Shown piece by piece: positions 1-6,109 of a DNA stretch of 11,632 nt. The notes under the pieces are model-generated. The model saw only the letters and a program-made list of their open reading frames with translations. It had not been told where the DNA came from and ran no database searches. The DNA lies in contig CAOSZT010000066.1 in the NCBI GenBank assembly GCA_948528155.1, forward strand, positions 1 through 11,632. The letters run 5' to 3'. Each line of letters begins with the position of its first letter. The stretch's first letter is position 1. The translations under genes and the position numbers were made by a program. The stretch is from an uncultured Clostridia bacterium. Its GTDB lineage: Bacteria; Bacillota; Clostridia; TANB77; CAG-508.

Positions 1-39
1 TAATAATATAAAAAACCACAAAAAATAAGAATAAAATTT

Positions 40-73
40 AAAACTCTTAATATTTTTATATTAAGGGTTTTTT
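40..73 (+). terminator. Intrinsic terminator of an upstream gene
   Basis: A 13-bp stem (40-52 with 59-71, one G-U pair) encloses a 6-nt loop and ends in a T run. It would end transcription entering from the left of the window, before the amidase gene. Confidence 0.7.
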
Positions 74-172
74 AGTAAAGTTAAAACATTAAAATATAAA
101 ACAAAAATAACAACTATTACTTAATCAACTCACAATATAAAAATTATATTAGAAAAATTTGGAGGATACAAA

Positions 173-893
173 ATGTATGTAATTAATAGAAAAAGAATTA
201 GTTTTATTTTAATATGTTTATTACTAGGAATATTTGCATATTCATATCAAGGATCAAAAATGAATATAGAACAACAAACACAAGAAACAGTGTCTACTCC
301 AGTCTCTGGGAAAGTCATTGTTATAGATGCTCGGTCATGGTCATCCAGATAATGGAGCCCAAAGTAGCAGAGGAACAACAGAAGCAGAAACAAACTTAAA
401 TATATCATTAAAACTTCAAAGTTTATTAGAACAAAATGGATGTACAGTAATATTAACTCGTTCTGATGAAAATGCCATATATGACTTAGACAAAACAACA
501 CTAAAAGAAAAGAAAATATCAGACATTAGAAATAGAGTAAAAATAGGGAACAATTCATCAGCAGACATCTTTGTAAGTATACATTTAAACAAAATACCAC
601 AACAACAATATTGGGGATGGCAATGTTTCTATAACTCTAAAAATGAAAAAAGCATAAATCTTGCAAAAAGTATTCAAGCAAACCTAAATGGAGCAATTCA
701 AAAAGAAAATAAAAGAATATCCATGAAATTAGATACAGTATATATAATGAAACATGTAGAAATTCCAATTTCAATAGTAGAGTGTGGATTTTTATCTAAT
801 CCAGAAGAAGAACAACAACTTTTAGACGATGAATATCAAAATAAACTTGCTTGGGGAATTTTTAATGGAATATTAGATTATTTTAATGAGTAA
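173..893 (+). CDS. N-acetylmuramoyl-L-alanine amidase, CwlD/Amidase_3 type, interrupted by a +1 shift at an in-frame CGG
   Basis: Zinc-dependent amidase expected to cut the bond between MurNAc and L-Ala in peptidoglycan outside the membrane. The start at 173 has a GGAGG at 161-165. Residues 9-25 form a hydrophobic signal or anchor segment. The frame runs to ...VIVIDA (residue 53), then meets CGG at 332-334 and would stop at 350-352. Skipping C332 gives GHGHPDNG, the expected first zinc-ligand motif (His55). The frame then stays open to 893, with Glu70, the SIHLN motif (about His137) and VECGFLSN (catalytic Glu about 203). The product would be 239 residues, normal for the family. A start at the internal ATG at 327 would cut through the zinc motif and has no ribosome binding site. 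The shift is either decoded, a mutation or a base-call error; see findings. Confidence 0.85.
332..334 (+). other. Candidate +1 frameshift site GCT-CGG-T in the amidase gene
   Basis: CGG lies in the incoming frame right after the Ala codon of VIDA. Skipping the C gives GGT (Gly), the first residue of the conserved GHGxP(D) motif. The zero-frame stop follows at 350-352. Confidence 0.7.
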
Positions 894-1027
894 TAAATTT
901 TAATTATTAAAATTTTGTTTAAATACTTATGATATAACAAATATAAATGTAGTACTACGTTACTACTATAAAATAGTAATAAACTAAAATGTTTATTCAT
1001 AAAAATATAAAAAGATAGGAGGCAAAA

Positions 1028-1234
1028 ATGTTTTATGTATTTAGTAAAGAAAAAATATATACATATATAATATCAATAATGACAGTAGTACTATTATTAT
1101 GTGTAGCAAGTAATATGAATACAATAAAAGGAGAAAGCACAGAAGTATCAACAAATTCAGAAAAACTATTACCAATATATAAAGTAAAAACAGAAGAAAA
1201 TAAAGTTTCATTAACAATGAACTGTGCATGGTAA
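1028..1234 (+). pseudogene. 5' part of a PdaB-like polysaccharide deacetylase gene, cut by the inserted element
   Basis: The start at 1028 follows an AGGAGG at 1017-1022. The 68 residues hold an N-terminal membrane or signal segment (about residues 11-27), a short linker and the beginning of the NodB fold (KVSLTMNCAW). The TAA at 1232-1234 belongs to the inserted element. The frame continues exactly at AAT 10011 (NADDIDKILEVLEKN), so Trp68 is the last codon before the insertion. The insertion falls in the first catalytic motif, where the Asp of the NodB metal site lies just downstream (the ADD of the 3' part). The fragment alone cannot be active. The gene would be restored by precise excision of the element. 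Confidence 0.85.
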
Positions 1235-1254
1235 CAATTACTTTTGTGATAGAT
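1229..1254 (+). repeat. Left end of the integrated element (attL) with inverted repeat
   Basis: The inverted repeat at 1231-1254 pairs with 9984-10007 at 21 of 24 positions; its last 14 bases (1241-1254, CTTTTGTGATAGAT) match perfectly. The TGG at 1229-1231 is shared with the right junction (10008-10010). In the joined circular form the two arms would be symmetrical around TG, so TG is the likely 2-bp crossover core. Confidence 0.8.
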
Positions 1255-1362
1255 GAGTTAGCTGTTCGAGCAAAGCGAGTTACAGATAACTTATGCAACC
1301 GAACTTGTGAGGTTGTAGACAATAATAGAAACAGGTTATTTTAGTATTTTTTGTTAACATTA

Positions 1363-1530
1363 AAAACAATGATATTGTTAAAATTTATATACTTCTCGGT
1401 ATTCTTACAATTTTGCAAGAAATATCAATCAAAATTTTTTTTACAATTTAGTTCAAAAATTTTATCAGATATTTCTAACAAAATTTTCGTTTACATTCGA
1501 ATTATATAAATTTTAAAATATCATTGTTTT
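1363..1530. repeat. Large imperfect palindrome, MITE-like or structured RNA
   Basis: The arm 1363-1391 and the reverse complement of 1503-1530 match over about 28 bp with one base gap. Inside, 1411-1427 and 1470-1486 form a second inverted pair with two mismatches. The whole 168 bp can fold as one long hairpin with arms of roughly 80 bp. There is no open reading frame inside. A non-autonomous insertion (MITE) is possible, but no clear target duplication was found. Confidence 0.55.
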
Positions 1531-1574
1531 ATCTTGTAAAAATATTAAAAAGATATATGAAATTATAAAAATTT

Positions 1575-1607
1575 ATGGTATACTAATAACGTAGTAGGAG
1601 ATTGGAG
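1575..1607 (+). promoter_or_regulatory. Extended -10 promoter and ribosome binding site of the nucleotidyltransferase gene
   Basis: TATACT (1579-1584) is preceded by a TG-type extension at 1576-1578. No good -35 box is seen, as is common for extended -10 promoters. A GGAG at 1604-1607 lies 8 bases before the ATG at 1616. Confidence 0.5.
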
Positions 1608-1615
1608 TTGATACT

Positions 1616-1924
1616 ATGAGTGAAAAAATATATACAATTGAAGAAATAAAGAAAATGCTAGAAGAACTTTTAAAAGATAAGCCAGTATATCAAGTAATAC
1701 TATTTGGTTCTTATGCAAAACAAAAAGCTACAAAAAAGAGCGATGTAGATTTAATAATAGATACAAATTCAGAGTTGAAAGGATTTGCACTATTAAAACT
1801 AATATGCCAAATAGAAGAAAAACTACAAAAAGAAATTGATGGATTTGAAAAATATGAAATAATAGAAAATTCATTAATCGATAAAGAAATAAAAGAAACA
1901 GGAGTGGTTGTATATGAAAAATAA
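1616..1924 (+). CDS. mntA: MntA-type minimal nucleotidyltransferase (antitoxin)
   Basis: A 102-residue protein with the nucleotidyltransferase signature FGSYAKQKATKKSDVDL: Gly31-Ser32, then Asp43 and Asp45 as metal ligands (GSX10DXD). In MntA-HepT systems this enzyme neutralises the HEPN toxin by transferring AMP groups to a tyrosine of its RX4HXY motif. The length fits the family. The gene overlaps the next one by 11 bp, the usual arrangement of the pair. Here the partner toxin gene is internally deleted, so the antitoxin probably has no functional target in cis. Assignment to the family is firm; current activity is unknown. Confidence 0.85.
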   Translation: MSEKIYTIEEIKKMLEELLKDKPVYQVILFGSYAKQKATKKSDVDLIIDTNSELKGFALLKLICQIEEKLQKEIDGFEKYEIIENSLIDKEIKETGVVVYEK

Positions 1925-2152
1925 AGAATATATGTCATTAAAAAAGATGATAGAATATATAAATAAAGCATTAATATATACAGAAGGTTATACATTTGAA
2001 GTATTTTGCAAAGATGATAAGACAATTTAAGAAACAAAATCGTTCATGATTATGAAGGAATAAAGTTAAACTTTATATGGGATATTATAACAAAAGATAT
2101 CATACAATTGAAAGTAGATTTGGAGAAAATATTGGAAGATAATAATAATTAA
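1914..2152 (+). pseudogene. hepT: HepT-type HEPN toxin remnant with an internal deletion
   Basis: The ATG at 1914 overlaps the antitoxin gene and is preceded by GGAGTGG. The first 38 codons (MKNKEYMSLKKMIEY...KDDKTI) fit helix 1 of a HepT protein and stop at TAA 2028-2030. From 2030 another frame encodes RNKIVHDYEGIKL...LEKILEDNNN to the stop at 2150-2152. This contains the RX4HXY catalytic motif (Arg, His, Tyr of RNKIVHDY) of HEPN ribonucleases. The two pieces total 78 residues, while HepT proteins have about 130-145. About 50-60 residues between them are therefore missing and the frame is shifted. The toxin should be inactive. No CGG is at the junction, so this is a deletion and not the CGG-type shift seen elsewhere. 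Confidence 0.8.
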
Positions 2153-2176
2153 AATCTGTTATGAAAATAGCCAAAG

Positions 2177-2211
2177 AGAATTACTGATTTTAAAGTTAGT
2201 AGTTCTTTTTT
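2177..2211 (+). terminator. Intrinsic terminator after the MntA/HepT pair
   Basis: An 11-bp stem (2177-2187 with 2196-2206, two G-U pairs) has an 8-nt loop and is followed by T2206-T2211. It separates the toxin-antitoxin remnant from the repA-like gene. Confidence 0.65.
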
Positions 2212-2258
2212 AGTTAGAAATTGTGAGAGCATAATTTCAAAAAGAAACGAGGTGAATA

Positions 2259-2789
2259 TTGAAATACATAAATATAAATCAAGAATTGAAATTTAAGTTC
2301 TGCCAAGTACCAAGAAAAATTTTATACACAGAGCCATACAAATCGATTTTGTGCCCTTTATCTCAGTTAGGATATATCTTTATACTAGACAGATTAAATT
2401 TATCAAGAATGAATCATAAAGTAGATGACTATGGAAACATATATATTTTTATAACTAGAAAAGAAATGGGAGAATATTTAAGATCAAGTAGTAAGACAGT
2501 TATAAAAGTATTTAAAGAACTAGAAAAGGCAAAATTAATAAAACAAGAAAATCAAGGGAAAGGTAAAGCTTATAAAATATATGTTGTTGATATATATTCA
2601 GAAGATGAACAGAAGGAAAAATTACATATAGCTAATGAAAAAAATACAAATGAAGTATTGGAATTTTTACAACCAAATAATATAGATAAAAAATATAAAC
2701 AACAATATAAAACTAAAAATTGCAATTATAAAAGTGATAGGGATTATAGTAATTTTGATTGGACAAGTTTATATGCCAATAAATTTTAA
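2259..2789 (+). CDS. RepA_N-like replication initiator domain protein
   Basis: A 176-residue protein with a TTG start and a GAGGTGA just upstream (2249-2255). Residues about 12-110 resemble the RepA_N domain of Gram-positive plasmids and integrative elements (FCQVPRKILYTEPYKS..., then FITRKEMGEYLRSSSKTVIKVFKELEKAKLI). This is a winged-helix DNA-binding fold with the second helix pair at about 67-95. The C-terminal part (about 115-176) is polar and rich in Lys and Asn, without recognised motifs. In elements of this class the protein is thought to start replication of the excised circle, or to act as a DNA-binding regulator. It stands alone, between a terminator and a strong promoter for the next gene. 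Confidence 0.75.
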   Translation: MKYININQELKFKFCQVPRKILYTEPYKSILCPLSQLGYIFILDRLNLSRMNHKVDDYGNIYIFITRKEMGEYLRSSSKTVIKVFKELEKAKLIKQENQGKGKAYKIYVVDIYSEDEQKEKLHIANEKNTNEVLEFLQPNNIDKKYKQQYKTKNCNYKSDRDYSNFDWTSLYANKF

Positions 2790-2797
2790 GAAATAAG

Positions 2798-2852
2798 TTG
2801 ACATTAATTTCAACAAGAGTTAACATCACTTAGGCATAGGAGGTGATGTTAA
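2798..2852 (+). promoter_or_regulatory. Promoter with overlapping palindromic operator; ribosome binding site in the right arm
   Basis: TTGACA (2798-2803), a 17-bp spacer and TAACAT (2821-2826) form a good promoter. A perfect 10-bp inverted repeat (2820-2829 and 2843-2852) covers the -10 box with its left arm. Its right arm covers part of the strong AGGAGGTGAT ribosome binding site (2838-2847). Because transcription should start near 2833, the left arm is not in that RNA. A protein-bound operator is therefore more likely than an RNA switch for this transcript. Read-through RNA from upstream could still fold and hide the site. Confidence 0.6.
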
Positions 2853-3158
2853 GTGGGAAAAGAAAAAATCAATATGCTAGAAACAATATTTGAAGCAAGG
2901 GAAGAAGATTTAGCTTTTATTGATGAAAAAGATAAAAAGTTTATGAGTCAAGATAAAGCAAATAAAATTAAAAAGTCTGATTGTTTAAATAAAGAATTAG
3001 AAAAAATTCCATATAATCTTAATTGGTTAAAAGATAGTATTGAAAGGTTAATAAAAGATTATGTGGAAACGATTGATTTTGAAAGTTATTATTTTCATAA
3101 AAAATATTATTTTGCAGGATTAAAAGATGGAATGAAATTAAAGGAAGAATTAAAATAA
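2853..3158 (+). CDS. Small uncharacterised mobile-element protein
   Basis: A 101-residue protein with a GTG start 5 bases after a near-perfect AGGAGGTGAT. It is charged and probably all helical. The last part (about residues 78-101: FESYYFHKKYYFAGLKDGMKL) resembles the C-termini of small helical proteins found in Bacillota integrative elements (DUF6809-like, a weak comparison). There is no signal peptide, membrane segment or catalytic motif. It has its own promoter with an operator-like palindrome and its own terminator, so it is a single-gene regulated unit. The function is not known. Confidence 0.65.
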   Translation: MGKEKINMLETIFEAREEDLAFIDEKDKKFMSQDKANKIKKSDCLNKELEKIPYNLNWLKDSIERLIKDYVETIDFESYYFHKKYYFAGLKDGMKLKEELK

Positions 3159-3162
3159 CATT

Positions 3163-3200
3163 AAAAGACAATATAAATTTTGAGATTTATATTGTTTTTT
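3163..3200 (+). terminator. Intrinsic terminator
   Basis: An 11-bp perfect stem (3168-3178 with 3185-3195) has a 6-nt loop. It is extended by a G-U pair and by A-U pairs (3163-3166 with 3197-3200) and ends in a T run. Confidence 0.75.
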
Positions 3201-3204
3201 CTTG

Positions 3205-3365
3205 CCTAACAATGCGATATGCATTAGATATCACAAAAACACAAAGGTAATACCGCTAAAAGCCACGCTTTTAGGCAGTTGTCGGGAGATGAGATATCTC
3301 CCTGATCCTGCAAAATGCTGAGGCTGTTGAAATCTTGATTTTTTACAGCCTCAGTATGCATTTTG
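3205..3365 (+). other. Hairpin-rich gene-free region: candidate transfer origin or structured RNA
   Basis: Three successive stem-loops are seen. The first is 3256-3263 with 3267-3274 (8 bp, 3-nt loop). The second is 3284-3290 with 3296-3302 (7 bp, 5-nt loop). The third is 3318-3327 with 3345-3354 (10 bp), extended by 3311-3317 with 3359-3365 around a 4-nt bulge. The region is more GC-rich than its surroundings and has no open frame. It stands directly before a CopG-like gene, where an origin of transfer or replication often lies. A leader RNA is the alternative. Confidence 0.45.
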
Positions 3366-3422
3366 TATTGCTTTGGGGTGATTTTGAAAAGAAAAAATAA
3401 AAAAAAGAATGGAGGTCAAAAT

Positions 3423-3752
3423 TTGAAAGAAAATAAAGATGAAGAATTAGTAACGATGGTAATAAGAATACCAAGATATAAAAAGAAAATGATAAAAAAT
3501 ATAGCAAAAAGTCAAGGAAGATATGAAGCAGATATTATTAGAAGCGGAATAGATAAAGAATTAAATTTAGATTTATACCAAGATAAAATGGAAGAATTAA
3601 TCAAAGAAATTTTAAAACCAATTGAAGAAAAATTAAATAAATTTTTAAGTTCACAACGAAAAATAAATGCAAAATTTTTAAGAACTGCAGTTATAAGTAC
3701 ATATCTAAATAGTGAAGTTATGAAAAATTTGTTAGGCGATGAAATATTATGA
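3423..3752 (+). CDS. Small CopG/MobC-like DNA-binding protein, tentative
   Basis: A 109-residue protein. The TTG at 3423 is chosen because GGAGGT lies at 3411-3416; an open frame from 3363 has no ribosome binding site. After a short acidic-basic start, residues about 9-40 (LVTMVIRIPRYKKKMIKNIAKSQGRYEADIIRSGI) look like a ribbon-helix-helix unit: a beta strand with alternating residues followed by two helices. The rest is amphipathic helix. Such proteins act as relaxosome accessory proteins or as repressors. The hairpin-rich stretch just upstream could be its binding region. No relaxase gene follows, so a transfer role is only inferred from position. Confidence 0.5.
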   Translation: MKENKDEELVTMVIRIPRYKKKMIKNIAKSQGRYEADIIRSGIDKELNLDLYQDKMEELIKEILKPIEEKLNKFLSSQRKINAKFLRTAVISTYLNSEVMKNLLGDEIL

Positions 3753-3894
3753 ACAATTTAATATGATGTTAAATAATGCAAGAAAGAAAGCAAATTACTA
3801 TATCAGTAGAGATACTGAAGAAATGAGTAAGATGGATTTGTATGATTTTTATAATATAGGTGATATTTACAAAGATGAGTTTAGGAATGAATAA
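3739..3894 (+). CDS. Small hypothetical protein (51 residues)
   Basis: An ATG at 3739 overlaps the end of the CopG-like gene by 14 bp. The frame encodes a Tyr-, Asn- and Asp-rich peptide (MKYYEQFNMMLNN...DEFRNE) up to TAA 3892-3894. The overlap suggests translational coupling; the ribosome binding site is weak. It is not recognised. Confidence 0.4.
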   Translation: MKYYEQFNMMLNNARKKANYYISRDTEEMSKMDLYDFYNIGDIYKDEFRNE

Positions 3895-3946
3895 TAATTC
3901 AAAAGAAAAGAATGATAAGAAATCAAAATTTGTTCAGTGTAAAATA

Positions 3947-3975
3947 TTGTAAAATAAGGAATAGTATGCTATAAT
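3947..3975 (+). promoter_or_regulatory. Promoter of the DGR target gene
   Basis: TTGTAA (3947-3952) and TATAAT (3970-3975) are separated by 17 bp. A TGC right before the -10 box makes it an extended -10. The untranslated leader would be about 60 nt long. Confidence 0.7.
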
Positions 3976-4042
3976 ATTTATGTAAAGGAATAAAGCCTAA
4001 GTATGACTTTTTCACAAAAACAAATAAAAGGAGGAATGCATT

Positions 4043-4918
4043 ATGAAAGAAAAAGTTTTGTACGTTAAATTACCTGAAGGTGCACAATATCGGAAGGTAA
4101 TAGTAGCAGAGGATGGCATGATTGGTATTGCATATTCAGAAGAGTGCACATGTCAGCAAAAAGAAAAAGCAAAGGTAGAAATACCGAAGCCAAAAGCTCT
4201 CGTAGGAGGAGACGAGGTATATCAAAATGATGATGTACCATACTGGTACTGCAAAATCAAAAATGGTAGGGATACCTTTATGCATGTCTATATGGAAGAT
4301 TTAACAGAAGAGGATTTGTTATATGATTCCAAGACAGGAAAGAAAAGGAAATTTTCTACCAAAAGACAGAAGAAGTATAAAAAAGATGCTTTAGAAGCAT
4401 TGGCAAACAAACCGAAAGAAGGATTTCGGTGGATAGCAGTGTACGAACCTTCACCTACGCCAAATGGTAGTGTCCAGTTTGTAGAGGACGAAATACCATT
4501 AGTAGGACTCAGCTGTCCAGAGTGGGATAAAATGCTGAAAGAATATTCACCAGAAAACGAAAGTGCTAAGATTTCAAAAACCACCTATTTCTTACTGTCA
4601 TTACGGTGGTTAAAGGATGGTTTTGCTACTTTAGAACAACTAGCGGATCATTCGGAGGAGATAGGACATTATAGGGATTCGGAAAATCCAAAACATGATT
4701 TTGAAAAGACAGGAGAAAGAAAATTTGGTGGTGTATATGGTTTTGTAGGAAATACTTGCATAATAGTAGAAGACCCAAACTCCGAGTCAGGTTCTTCGCT
4801 TCTTGGCGGGGGTTACAACAACTATGGTGACACTTATCCGTTTGCTGACGTCGGTCGTATTGGTCATCCTAACGGCGACAACAATGGTATAGTTGGTTGG
4901 CTCGAGCTTAAAAAGTAG
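4043..4918 (+). CDS. DGR target protein with a C-type-lectin-like variable C-terminus
   Basis: A 291-residue protein with AAAGGAGG at 4027-4034. There is no signal peptide or membrane segment, so it is probably cytoplasmic or exported by another route. The N-terminal two thirds are not recognised. The C-terminus, from GFVGNTCII (about residue 234) to the end, looks like the final strands of a C-type-lectin/FGE-type fold. It carries the GG-Y-NN...P..NN.VGWLEL pattern that corresponds to the GGsW...GFR ends of known DGR targets. Codons 252-289 lie in the variable repeat. Compared with the template, 12 residues differ: 257, 261, 263, 264, 271, 272, 274, 275, 278, 279, 282 and 283. The gene is clearly less AT-rich than its neighbours. 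It uses CGG as a normal in-frame codon at residues 17, 129 and 188, unlike every other gene here. This points to a separate origin. Confidence 0.85.
   Translation: MKEKVLYVKLPEGAQYRKVIVAEDGMIGIAYSEECTCQQKEKAKVEIPKPKALVGGDEVYQNDDVPYWYCKIKNGRDTFMHVYMEDLTEEDLLYDSKTGKKRKFSTKRQKKYKKDALEALANKPKEGFRWIAVYEPSPTPNGSVQFVEDEIPLVGLSCPEWDKMLKEYSPENESAKISKTTYFLLSLRWLKDGFATLEQLADHSEEIGHYRDSENPKHDFEKTGERKFGGVYGFVGNTCIIVEDPNSESGSSLLGGGYNNYGDTYPFADVGRIGHPNGDNNGIVGWLELKK
4795..4908 (+). repeat. DGR variable repeat (VR)
   Basis: It aligns without gaps to the template repeat 6110-6223 over 114 bp, with 22 differences. Eighteen are at template adenines (13 A to G, 3 A to C, 2 A to T). Four are not: 4810 (T to G), 4879 (G to C), 4890 (G to T) and 4891 (C to A). 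The last 17 bases (4892-4908) are identical in both copies and are the likely initiation-of-mutagenic-homing region. They include the 8-bp palindrome GCTCGAGC. Confidence 0.95.
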
Positions 4919-4942
4919 TACTGTCCACTGTTACAAACTACA

Positions 4943-4977
4943 AAAGAGAGAACTTTTAAAAATTAAGTTCTCTCTTT
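4943..4977 (+). terminator. Hairpin after the VR (DGR homing hairpin or weak terminator)
   Basis: A perfect 13-bp stem (4943-4955 with 4965-4977) has a 9-nt loop, 34 bp after the VR. DGRs often have a hairpin or cruciform downstream of the VR that promotes homing. Only three T bases end it, so termination would be weak. It lies between the target and avd genes. Confidence 0.6.
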
Positions 4978-4998
4978 AAAATGATTGGAGATGAAAAA

Positions 4999-5364
4999 AT
5001 GGTAAAAAACAATAATGAATTAATTATGATACCTAAAATAGAAAAATATATAGAATATATGCTTACAGTATTATTAAAATTACCACGTACAGAAAAATTT
5101 AGTATTGGAACAGAGATAAAAACAAGCATGTACGAAATGTTAAAAAATGTATTGTTAGCAAGTAAAATAGATAAAAATAAAAGATTGCAAATTTATAATA
5201 TAGTAGATAGTCATATATATTATCAACGAATTTGTATAAGAATTCTATATAATCATAAATGGATTGATGAGAAAAAGTATAAATATAGTAATGAACTATT
5301 AAGTGAGATAGGAAAAATACTAGGAGGACTTATAAAATCATTAGGAGTGAAAAAATATGCCTAA
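4999..5364 (+). CDS. avd: DGR accessory variability determinant (Avd), four-helix-bundle protein
   Basis: A 121-residue protein. The ATG at 4999 is preferred to the one at 4981 because GGAG (4987-4990) lies 8 bases before it and nothing comparable precedes 4981. The sequence fits Avd: helix 1 with IEKYIEYMLTVLLKLPRTEKF, helix 2 with GTEIKTSMYEMLKNVLLA, a third helix and a closing EIGKILGGLIKSLG. Avd proteins form a basic pentameric barrel that binds the RT and the template RNA and is needed for mutagenic reverse transcription. The gene lies between the target gene and the RT gene and overlaps the latter by 8 bp. It appears intact, although its RT partner is not. Confidence 0.85.
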   Translation: MVKNNNELIMIPKIEKYIEYMLTVLLKLPRTEKFSIGTEIKTSMYEMLKNVLLASKIDKNKRLQIYNIVDSHIYYQRICIRILYNHKWIDEKKYKYSNELLSEIGKILGGLIKSLGVKKYA

Positions 5365-6089
5365 AACAATAAGAAATAAATATGATGAAGTAGTGACTTT
5401 TAACAAATTATTGGAAGCACATAAAAAAGCTAGAAGAGGAAAAAGAGAAAAGAAAAAAGTCATTCAGTTTGAATTAATGTTAGAGGATGAACTATTAAAT
5501 TTAGAAAAAGAACTGAGAAGTGGAACGTATAAACATGGGAAATATCATACTTTTCAAATATATGAACCAAAAGAAAGAACAATTATGGCTTACAAGAGAA
5601 ATTCTACTATCAACAGAAGGAATGTTGGGTTTACCACTTGGAAACTATACATCTCAGATGTTTGCCAATATCTATTTAAATGAATTAGATCAATTTATAA
5701 AACATAAACTAAAATGTAAATATTATTTTAGATATATGGATGATATGATTATTTTGACACAAAATAAGGAAATGTCACAATATTGTTTAAAAAATATTAC
5801 AAATTTTTCGGAGAGCAATTTGAGATTGACATTAAATTCTAAAACGAAAATATTTAAACATATACAAGGTGTAAATTTTTGTGGATATAAGATAAATGAA
5901 AGAAGAATGAAAATAAGAAATACAAGTAAAACTAGAATGAAAAGAAAATTAAAAAAATATACAGAGTTATTAAAGGAAAACAAAATCACATTACCTGAAA
6001 TACAAAGAAGTATAGCAGGTTGGCTAGGCTATGTCAAACATGCAGATTCTTATAATTTAAGAAAAAGTATGTTTTATATAGAGGGATAA
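5357..6089 (+). pseudogene. DGR reverse transcriptase with an internal deletion and frameshift
   Basis: The N-terminal part (5357 to about 5590) encodes the RT start region (MPKTIRNKYDEVVTFNKLLEAHKKARRGK...) up to YEPKERTIMA. In DGR RTs this is normally followed by LPFxDRVxQ, a conserved block and the first catalytic Asp region (motif A, DIxxYF). Here the frame instead breaks. The +1 frame goes on from LWLTREILLSTE with GLPLGNYTSQMFANIYLNELDQF, the catalytic YMDD box (about 5735) and the thumb/C-terminal part GVNFCGYKI...IAGWLGYVKHAD. Roughly 100 or more residues are missing. The junction is TTATGGCTT (5583-5591), which can encode both (I)MA and LWL. That fits a deletion between short direct repeats. 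With motif A gone the enzyme should be inactive. Confidence 0.85.
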
Positions 6090-6090
6090 A

Positions 6091-6106
6091 CTTAAAGGAG
6101 TTTAAG
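6091..6106 (+). other. Small hairpin just before the template repeat
   Basis: CTTAAA (6091-6096) and TTTAAG (6101-6106) enclose GGAG. It lies between the RT stop and the TR and could mark the 5' edge of the template RNA. The GGAG resembles a ribosome binding site, but no start codon follows at a suitable distance. Confidence 0.35.
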
Positions 6107-6109
6107 TTA

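Larger units (their letters stand above)
1255..1615 (+). other. Gene-free left end of the element with hairpins and a large imperfect palindrome
   Basis: No convincing gene is present. Two hairpins lie next to the attL repeat: 1257-1265 with 1282-1290 (one mismatch), and 1295-1300 with 1311-1316. They could be accessory sites for recombination or transfer. The palindrome at 1363-1530 is listed separately. The end of the stretch holds an extended -10 box (TGG followed by TATACT at 1579-1584) for the nucleotidyltransferase gene. Confidence 0.5.

Noticed and set aside
327..893. Amidase starting at ATG 327
   Set aside because: This start has no ribosome binding site and lies inside the conserved VIDAGHG motif; the upstream part encodes a signal/anchor segment with a good GGAGG.
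3423..3894. Relaxase or conjugation gene next to the hairpin cluster
   Set aside because: Only two small proteins are encoded; no relaxase motifs are present anywhere in the element.
5583..5591. RT frame break as another CGG-type shift
   Set aside because: No CGG is present, and a large conserved part of the protein is missing, so a deletion explains it.
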